Shown here one piece after another: positions 61,724 through 64,000 of a stretch of DNA of 64,000 bases; position 1 is the stretch's first letter, and the number at the start of each line of letters is the position of its first letter. The position numbers were made by a program, and so were the translations under genes. The notes beneath the pieces are model-generated. The model saw only the letters and a list, made by a program, of their open reading frames with translations, was not told the origin of the DNA and searched no databases. Source of the stretch: Vicingaceae bacterium (GTDB lineage Bacteria > Bacteroidota > Bacteroidia > Flavobacteriales_E > Vicingaceae); assembly GCA_028245195.1 (NCBI GenBank), contig JAOKCF010000003.1, forward strand, positions 182,830-246,829. Reading direction: 5' to 3'.

Positions 61724-63856
61724 ATGGCCGAATCTAAAAAAGACGCTGCTGGTAAAGCAGAAGAGACAAAAAAAGCAGCTCCTGCTGCTAAAAAAGCTTC
61801 AACTTCTGAAGCAAAGAAAATTAAAGCTAAAGCGGAAAAAGTAACTGAGCCTAAACCAAAACCGGAGACTTTTCCTGTTGGAGCAAAGGTTGAAGAAAAA
61901 GTTCTTGTTGAGGAAAAAGTTGAAGTTAAAAAACCTTCCAAAACTAGAGCGAGAAAAACTGTGCCTAAGTTTGAAGTTAAAAATGCAGAGTTAGCAGTAG
62001 ATGATTCTACTTCTGAAGCTCCTGTTATTGAAGCTCCAAAAACGAAGGAAGAGCGTTTAAAAGAGATGGAAGACTTTAGAAAAGACTTCGATTGGGATGC
62101 TGTTGGTAAGTACGATGATAAGTATTCTGAAGAAGATCAGAAGCAAATGGAAGAAATGTATGACGAAACAATCAATTCTATATCTGAACAAGATGTAATT
62201 GATGGTGAAGTTGTAAGTATTACTCCTAGAGAAGTTGTTGTAAATATTGGGTATAAGTCAGACGGTATAATTACTAAGTCTGAATTAAGATATAAGGACG
62301 ATTTAAAAATTGGCGATCAAGTTGAGGTTTTCATAGAAAGCCAAGAAGATAGAAATGGTCAATTGGTTCTTTCTCATAGAAAAGCTAGAGCTTTAAGAGC
62401 ATGGGAGAGAGTAAATAATGCATTATCTACACAAGAAATCATCAAAGGTCACGTAAAGTGCAGAACGAAAGGTGGTTTAATTGTAGATGTATTTGGAATT
62501 GAGGCATTCTTACCAGGTTCTCAAATTGATGTTAAGCCAATTAGAGATTACGATATCTATGTTGACAAAACAATGGAATTCAAAGTTGTTAAAATCAACA
62601 AGGAATTTAAAAATGTTGTAGTTTCTCATAAAGCATTAATTGAAGCTGAGCTTGAAGTTCAGAAGCGTGAGATCATTTCTCAATTAGAGAAAGGTCAAGT
62701 GTTAGAAGGTACCGTTAAGAATGTAACTTCATACGGAGTATTTATTGATTTAGGTGGTGTTGACGGTTTAGTTCACATTACTGATCTTTCTTGGGGTAGA
62801 GTAAATCATCCAGAAGAGGTGGTTACTTTAGATGAGAAAGTTAATGTTGTAATTCTTGATTTTGATGATGATAAGAAGAGAATTGCTTTAGGTATGAAGC
62901 AATTGGAAGGTCATCCTTGGGATAAGTTAGACGACAAGCTACAAGTTGGAGATAAGGTAAAAGGAAAAGTAGTTGTTGTTGCTGATTACGGTGCGTTTGT
63001 AGAAATTCAGCCAGGAGTTGAAGGTTTAATTCACGTTTCTGAAATCTCTTGGTCTAACCAATTGCAACCTGCGCAGGCATTCTTTAAAGTGAATGATAAG
63101 GTAGAGGCGGAAATATTAACCTTAGATAGAGAAGAAAGAAAAATGTCTCTTGGTGTAAAACAACTGACTGCAGATCCATGGGAAGGTATTGAAGCTATAT
63201 TTCCAATTGAGTCTAAGCAAAAAGGAAAAGTAACAAACATCTCTGATTTTGGTGTATTCGTTGAATTAGCTGACGGAGTAGATGGACTAGTTCATATTTC
63301 TGACCTTTCTTGGCAAAAGAAAATCAATCATCCAAAAGAAGTTGTTTCTGTAGGAGAAGAAATGGAAGTAATCATTTTGGAAATCGACAAAGAGAACAGA
63401 AGATTGAGTTTAGGTTACAAGCAGCTTGAGGAGAATCCTTGGGAGACTTTTGAAACTGTATTTGAAATCGGATCTATTCATAAAGGAACAATATCTGAAG
63501 TCAATGCGAAAGGAGCTACCATTATCTTGCCTTACGGCGTAGAAGCATTTGCTACTAAGCGTAACTTGATTAAGGAAAACGAAGCTGTTGCCGGAAAGGA
63601 TGAAGAGTTAGATTTCAAAATCATGGAATTCAACAAAAATGCTAAGAAAATAGCAGTTTCTCACACTCAAATCCACAAGGATGAAGAGTATGAAGAGAAG
63701 ACTGTTAAGAGAGCAGCAGTAAGAGCTGATCATGCTGCAACTTCCAAAGCAATTAAGAGCATGAATTCTAAGCAAGAGAAGTCTACGCTTGGTGATTTAG
63801 ATGCACTATCTGCTTTAAAAGATAAATTAGAAGCAGGAGAGAACAAGAAAAAGTAA
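61724..63856 (+). CDS. rpsA: 30S ribosomal protein S1
   Basis: From ATG 61724 the protein has 710 residues. The ORF track adds 31 codons from a TTG, but the promoter box, the AT-rich leader and the normal MAESKKDAAGKAEE start argue against them. An N-terminal Lys/Ala/Glu-rich tail of about 150 residues precedes six S1 (OB-fold) repeats with conserved GVFIDLGGVDGLVHITDLSW, GAFVEIQPGVEGLIHVSEISW and GVFVELADGVDGLVHISDLSW; the last repeat (GATIILPYGVEAFATK) is divergent. It delivers mRNA to the 30S subunit, important in a phylum with few Shine-Dalgarno sites. The extended N-terminal tail is typical of Bacteroidota S1. Confidence 0.95.
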   Translation: MAESKKDAAGKAEETKKAAPAAKKASTSEAKKIKAKAEKVTEPKPKPETFPVGAKVEEKVLVEEKVEVKKPSKTRARKTVPKFEVKNAELAVDDSTSEAPVIEAPKTKEERLKEMEDFRKDFDWDAVGKYDDKYSEEDQKQMEEMYDETINSISEQDVIDGEVVSITPREVVVNIGYKSDGIITKSELRYKDDLKIGDQVEVFIESQEDRNGQLVLSHRKARALRAWERVNNALSTQEIIKGHVKCRTKGGLIVDVFGIEAFLPGSQIDVKPIRDYDIYVDKTMEFKVVKINKEFKNVVVSHKALIEAELEVQKREIISQLEKGQVLEGTVKNVTSYGVFIDLGGVDGLVHITDLSWGRVNHPEEVVTLDEKVNVVILDFDDDKKRIALGMKQLEGHPWDKLDDKLQVGDKVKGKVVVVADYGAFVEIQPGVEGLIHVSEISWSNQLQPAQAFFKVNDKVEAEILTLDREERKMSLGVKQLTADPWEGIEAIFPIESKQKGKVTNISDFGVFVELADGVDGLVHISDLSWQKKINHPKEVVSVGEEMEVIILEIDKENRRLSLGYKQLEENPWETFETVFEIGSIHKGTISEVNAKGATIILPYGVEAFATKRNLIKENEAVAGKDEELDFKIMEFNKNAKKIAVSHTQIHKDEEYEEKTVKRAAVRADHAATSKAIKSMNSKQEKSTLGDLDALSALKDKLEAGENKKK

Positions 63857-63880
63857 TCTTTTAACTTCATAATAAGTCTA

Positions 63881-63911
63881 AAAGGCCTCGCATAAGCGGG
63901 GCTTTTTTTTG
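63881..63911 (+). terminator. Rho-independent terminator of rpsA
   Basis: AGGCCTCGC pairs with GCGGGGCT (with G-T pairs) around a 4-nt loop, followed by TTTTTTTT, about 25 bp after the rpsA stop. Beyond it to 64000 I see no gene. Confidence 0.88.
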
Positions 63912-64000
63912 TTTGCTACAGAGGAATATATAGGTCTCAATGCGTTGCTTAGGTTTAGTTAAAAGGAGTTAGAGGGTAGTTGCAACTTAATTTATTATTA

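Noticed and set aside
1-64000. Search for CRISPR arrays, prophage genes, intact transposases and restriction or defence systems
   Set aside because: No regularly spaced repeats, phage structural genes, transposases or defence families were seen.

Overview
The window comes from a low-GC member of the Bacteroidota, most likely Flavobacteriales-like. A type IX secretion (T9SS) cargo protein, a PorQ homologue and a PorE-like OmpA protein point that way. So do many exact TANNTTTG promoter boxes, the near absence of Shine-Dalgarno sites, and families typical of the phylum (DUF4920, DUF2805/TIGR03643, twitch radical SAM, GlmU-like nucleotidyltransferase, long-form IspH). No prophage, CRISPR array or intact insertion sequence is visible. 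Most of the window is ordinary chromosomal housekeeping sequence.

Layout. 0-2.8 kb: secreted beta-helix protein, then an accessory scar holding a 56-bp tandem repeat, a cassette-like hairpin, an ORF remnant and a minus-strand tRNA-Arg(ACG) with an unusual A19-U56 pair. 2.8-10 kb: acs, a small orphan, tryptophan 2,3-dioxygenase, a PLP dehydratase and purE-purK, then an hpt-adk fusion gene divergent from purK. 10-14.3 kb: a broken REC-PAS-PP2C regulator, obgE-PAP2-crcB, and a broken helical-repeat gene. 14.4-20 kb: Ktr/Trk potassium uptake pair, a broken large membrane protein gene, and a YceI protein. 20-22 kb: dinB and sucD. 22.3-30.9 kb (minus strand): lipoprotein pyrophosphatase, DUF4956 membrane protein, VTC-type polyphosphate polymerase-like protein and CotH kinase-like lipoprotein, followed by hemN, hemG and a YdcF-like protein. 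31-44 kb: adenine deaminase-type enzyme, radical SAM protein, broken SIMPL gene, peptide-binding lipoprotein, RND transporter, small membrane protein, GlmU-like enzyme, lon, a gene remnant, metallophosphoesterase, and a broken Nudix gene. 44-50.5 kb (minus strand): endonuclease/phosphatase family membrane protein, ribBA, ftcD-hutI (histidine degradation), yebC. 50.6-64 kb: aroC, a dicarboxylate symporter, an AsmA-like protein, a PorE-like protein, DUF4920 lipoprotein, porQ, cmk, ispH (opposite strand), rpsA.

Two things stand out. First, six genes between 10 and 44 kb are broken by nonsense codons and/or frameshifts while their neighbours are intact; I reconstructed them by reading through the lesions. 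Second, the pyrophosphatase/DUF4956/VTC/CotH block is the best candidate for an under-described system: a possible polyphosphate-synthesising or phosphoryl-transfer module at the cell envelope, with a lipid-anchored pyrophosphatase beside it. Its function is inferred from families only.
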